Assembly (NCBI GenBank): GCA_963965975.1
Contig: OZ014411.1
Span: 11,601,501-11,665,500, forward strand
Direction: 5' to 3'
DNA from: Xestospongia bergquistia
Lineage: Eukaryota > Porifera > Demospongiae > Haplosclerida > Petrosiidae
Length of the DNA stretch: 64,000 bases
In this document: positions 61,401 through 64,000 of the stretch, in pieces
How the letters are laid out: the number at the start of each line of letters is the position of its first letter
Numbering within the stretch: position 1 is the first letter of the stretch
The notes under the pieces: generated by a model
Told to the model about the DNA's origin: nothing
Databases searched by the model: none
The model's input: only the letters and a program-made list of their open reading frames with translations
Translations under genes and position numbers: made by a program

Positions 61401-63780
61401 ACTATGTTAGTGGTGAAATTGACATTTAATGATTTGTTTGTTATTACAATAGGAAGGATGGTTGGCTCTTCATTTCGCAAGTAGTGGAGGCCATACTGAT
61501 ATTGTTGAAATATTACTCAACCATAATGTTGATATTGACATTGTTACTAAGGTAACTGATATCATGAGAACGAGTGTACTTTACTCTAACATTTAATCTT
61601 AAGTATAGAGATAGTAACTAGACTTTAAAATACTAAGCCTCAATTAACAAATGAGATCTGTTCATTACAAGTCCATTAATAAATGTTGCACCTCCCAGAT
61701 ATGTGTATAAATTATTATAGACTTTTTTACTAATACGTTTTAATTGGAGATAATTTTGTCTAGGTTTAAAATGTACTATTGTATGATATATTCCATTTGC
61801 AATAGTATTATTAACAGAGAATAAATAACAAATTATTATGATATGTACTCTTGGTTGACATGAATGTTTTTATTTTAAACTATTTAGGATGGATTCTCTC
61901 CAGTTGTGTTAGCTGCAAATAATGGACAGAAAGATGTGATTTTGATTTTAATACAGAGAGGAGCTAATCTAGACCTTGTTGATGTAGTAAGTGTTCAATG
62001 TACATATGTTATATTATAAATCCCAAATGTCAACATTTAAACACACCCTTGTTAATATCAAAATCTTCTTTTTACTCTAAATTACTAAGAAGTTACGAAA
62101 TTTATCCAAGTTATTGTCAAGGTAGTAACAATGGTTTCTTGGAGGCTTTATTCTTTTAGTAGATTATTGTATGTTTTTACTGTTAGTTTACTATGTTAGT
62201 GGTGAAATGGACATTTAATGATTTGTTTGTTATTACAATAGGAAGGATTGTCGGCTCTTCATTATGCAAGTAGTAGAGGCCATACTGATATTGTTGAAAT
62301 ATTACTCAACCATAATGTTGATATTGACATTGTTACTAAGGTAACTGATATCATGAGAACGAGTGTACTTTACTCTAACATTTAATCTTAAGTATAGAGG
62401 TAGTAACTAAACTTTAAAATACTAAGCCTCAATTAACAAATGAGATCTGTTCATTACAAGTCCATTAATAAATGTTGCACCTCCCAGATATGTGTATAAA
62501 TTATTATAGACTTTTTTACTAATACGTTTTAATTGGAGATAATGTTGTCTAGGTTTATAATGTACTATTGTATGATATATTCCATTTGCAATAGTATTAT
62601 TAAAGAGAATAAATAACAAATTATTATGATATGTACTCTTGGTTGACATGAATGTGTTTGTTGTAACATATTTAGGATGGATGGACTCCACTTTTGTTAG
62701 CTGCAGCTAATGGTCACAAAGATGTGATTTTAATTTTAATACAGAGAGGAGCTAATGTAGACCTTGTTAATGCAGTAAGTGTTCAATGTGCATATGTTAT
62801 ATTATAAATCCCAAATGTCAACTTTTTGAGCACACCCTTGTTAATATCAAAATCTCCTTTTTACTTTAAATTACTAAGAAGTAACCAAAATTATCCAAGT
62901 TATTGTCAAGATAGTAATTATTTTTGATTTGTGTAACAATGATTTCTTGGAGGCTTTATTCTTTTATTAGATTATTGTATGTTTTTACTGTTAGTTTACT
63001 ATGTTAGTGGTGAACTTGACATTTAATGATTTGTTTGTTATTACAATAGGAAGGATGGTTGGCTCTTCATTATGCAAGTAGTGGAGGCCATACTGATATT
63101 GTTGAAATATTACTCAACCATAATGTTGATATTGACATTGTTACTAAGGTAACTGATATCATGAGAACGAGTGTACTTTACTCTAACATTTAATCTGAAG
63201 TATAGAGATAGTAACTAGACTTTAAAATACTAAGCCTTAATTAACAAATGAGATCTGTCCATTACAAGTCCATTAATAAATGTTACACCTCCCAGAATGT
63301 GTATAAGTTATTATAGACTTTTTTACTGATACATTTTTACTGGAGATAATGTTGTTTAGGTTTATAATATACTATTGAATCATAATTATATTCCATTTGC
63401 AATAGTATTAGACCTTGTTGATGTAGTAAGTGTTCAATGTACATATGTTATATTATAAATCCCAAATGTCAAACATTTAAACACACCCTTGTTAATATCA
63501 AAATCTTCTTTTTACTCTAAATTACTAAGAAGTAACCAAAATTATCCAAGTTATTGTAAAGGTAGTAACAATGATTTCTTGGATGCTTTATTCTTTTATT
63601 AGATTATTGTATGTTTTTACTGTTAGTTTAGTATGTTAGTGGTGAACTTGACATTTAATGATTTGTTTGTTATTACAATAGAAAGGATGGTCGGCTCTTC
63701 ATTATGCAAGTAGTAGAGGCCATACTGATATTGTTGAAACATTACTCAACCATAATGCTGATATTGACCTTGTTACTAAG
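55494..63780 (+). CDS. Ankyrin-repeat gene: one ankyrin repeat per 99-bp exon (partial, continues beyond window)
   Basis: Exon 55494-55586 (SLIESARKGDLTGVKTALLI) resembles an N-terminal ankyrin cap. Two alternating 33-codon exon types follow. Type A (SALHYASSRGHTDIVEILLNH...): 55923-56021, 56711-56809, 57520-57618, 58309-58407, 59097-59195, 59834-59932, 60644-60742, 61453-61551, 62242-62340, 63050-63148, 63682-63780. Type B (STPVVLAAANGHKDVILILIQRGAN...): 56358-56456, 57146-57244, 57955-58053, 58742-58840, 59460-59558, 60270-60368, 61079-61177, 61888-61986, 62676-62774. All borders are AG/GT, all phase 0-0, so any exon can be skipped without frame loss. That gives 20 complete repeats after the cap, all without internal stops. 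Ankyrin arrays bind proteins; partner unknown. The start codon is not located and the 3' end lies past the window. Confidence 0.85.
55625..55666 (+). pseudogene. 5'-truncated type B ankyrin exon at the start of the array
   Basis: Only the end of a type B exon remains (LMHRGANLDIVNA then GTAAGTG donor). An ATTTAG directly before could act as a 3' splice site and would give a 14-codon in-frame mini-exon, so partial use cannot be excluded. Confidence 0.6.
63395..63426 (+). pseudogene. Type B ankyrin exon reduced to its last 5 codons
   Basis: Intron sequence (TTTGCAATAGTATTA) runs directly into GACCTTGTTGATGTA and the GTAAGTG donor. The missing segment comprises the rest of the intron with its acceptor and the first 28 codons. 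Exons A at 63,050 and 63,682 would be spliced together. Confidence 0.8.
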
Positions 63781-64000
63781 GTAATTTATATCATGAGGAT
63801 GAGTCTGCTTTACTCTAACATTTAATCTGACATGTATAGATAGTAACTAGACTTAACCATGCTTAGCATTAATTGACAAATGAGATTGGTCTGTTACAAG
63901 TCAATTAATATATTGTACACTTGCCAGAGAGGTGTATAAATTATTATAGACTTTTTCTGAGTCTATGCTTTTCAAGGTTATTAGACGCAATTTGACTAAA

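Larger units (their letters stand above)
55592..63790 (+). repeat. Tandem array of roughly 790/810-bp two-exon units
   Basis: Distances between successive type A exon starts are 788, 809, 789, 788, 737, 810, 809, 789, 808 and 632 bp. Introns are nearly as similar as exons between units. The ~20-bp difference comes from a GTAATTATTTTTGATT-type insertion in the B-to-A intron. The 737-bp unit has lost about 70 bp just after its A exon (59,196). The 632-bp unit has lost most of its B exon. Confidence 0.9.

Overview
The window is AT-rich eukaryotic nuclear DNA with no bacterial features. It has many small exons, very short GT-AG introns (often about 45-75 bp), tandem gene and exon duplications, and a mix of decayed transposons. 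SRCR-fibronectin III receptors with tyrosine-rich tails, tandem ankyrin exons and ultra-short introns suggest an early-branching animal, most likely a demosponge of the Amphimedon type. That assignment is inference from style and families, not from a search.

Layout. (1) About 0.5-6.6 kb, + strand: collinear, intron-separated but broken fragments of the CCR4-NOT scaffold CNOT1, i.e. a non-processed pseudogene, with a minisatellite (1.39-1.91 kb) and a G/A-rich tract inside it. (2) 7.1-7.9 kb, - strand: decayed Penelope-like reverse transcriptase. (3) 8.3-30.7 kb: three tandem paralogues of one 8-exon receptor gene (A, B, C, all - strand). Each encodes a signal peptide, two SRCR-like domains, one FN3 domain, a Thr-rich stalk, a TM helix and a cytoplasmic tail with NPxY and several YxxI/L/V motifs. 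A looks intact. B has lost its last tyrosine motifs to a nonsense change and carries a TIR DNA transposon in its 6th intron. C has one nonsense codon in exon 3. Between A and B is a second, unrecognised - strand gene (15.5-16.9 kb). Decayed TPR/helical-repeat coding sequence lies around B and C. (4) 33.2 kb, + strand: a possible small C-tail-anchored membrane protein. (5) 36-47 kb: duplicated non-coding blocks, a small TIR element with a 5-bp target duplication, LINE and MULE transposase fragments, and simple and tandem repeats. (6) 47.7-51.7 kb, - strand: a roughly 30-exon gene, largely phase-consistent, joining the His-box part of a USP/UCH ubiquitin hydrolase to a Ulp1/SENP (C48) cysteine-protease domain and a long unrecognised C-terminal region. 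Two junctions inside the C48 domain do not resolve. (7) 55.5 kb to the end, + strand: a tandem array of 99-bp phase-0 exons, each one ankyrin repeat, alternating between two exon types, continuing past the window edge.

The most noteworthy items are the USP-Ulp1 fusion gene, the receptor cluster with different lesions in different copies, the ankyrin exon array, and the CNOT1 pseudogene. No RNA genes, CRISPR arrays or viral genes were recognised. Exon boundaries were set by eye from splice dinucleotides and reading-frame phase. Protein family calls rest on motif recognition, without database searches.
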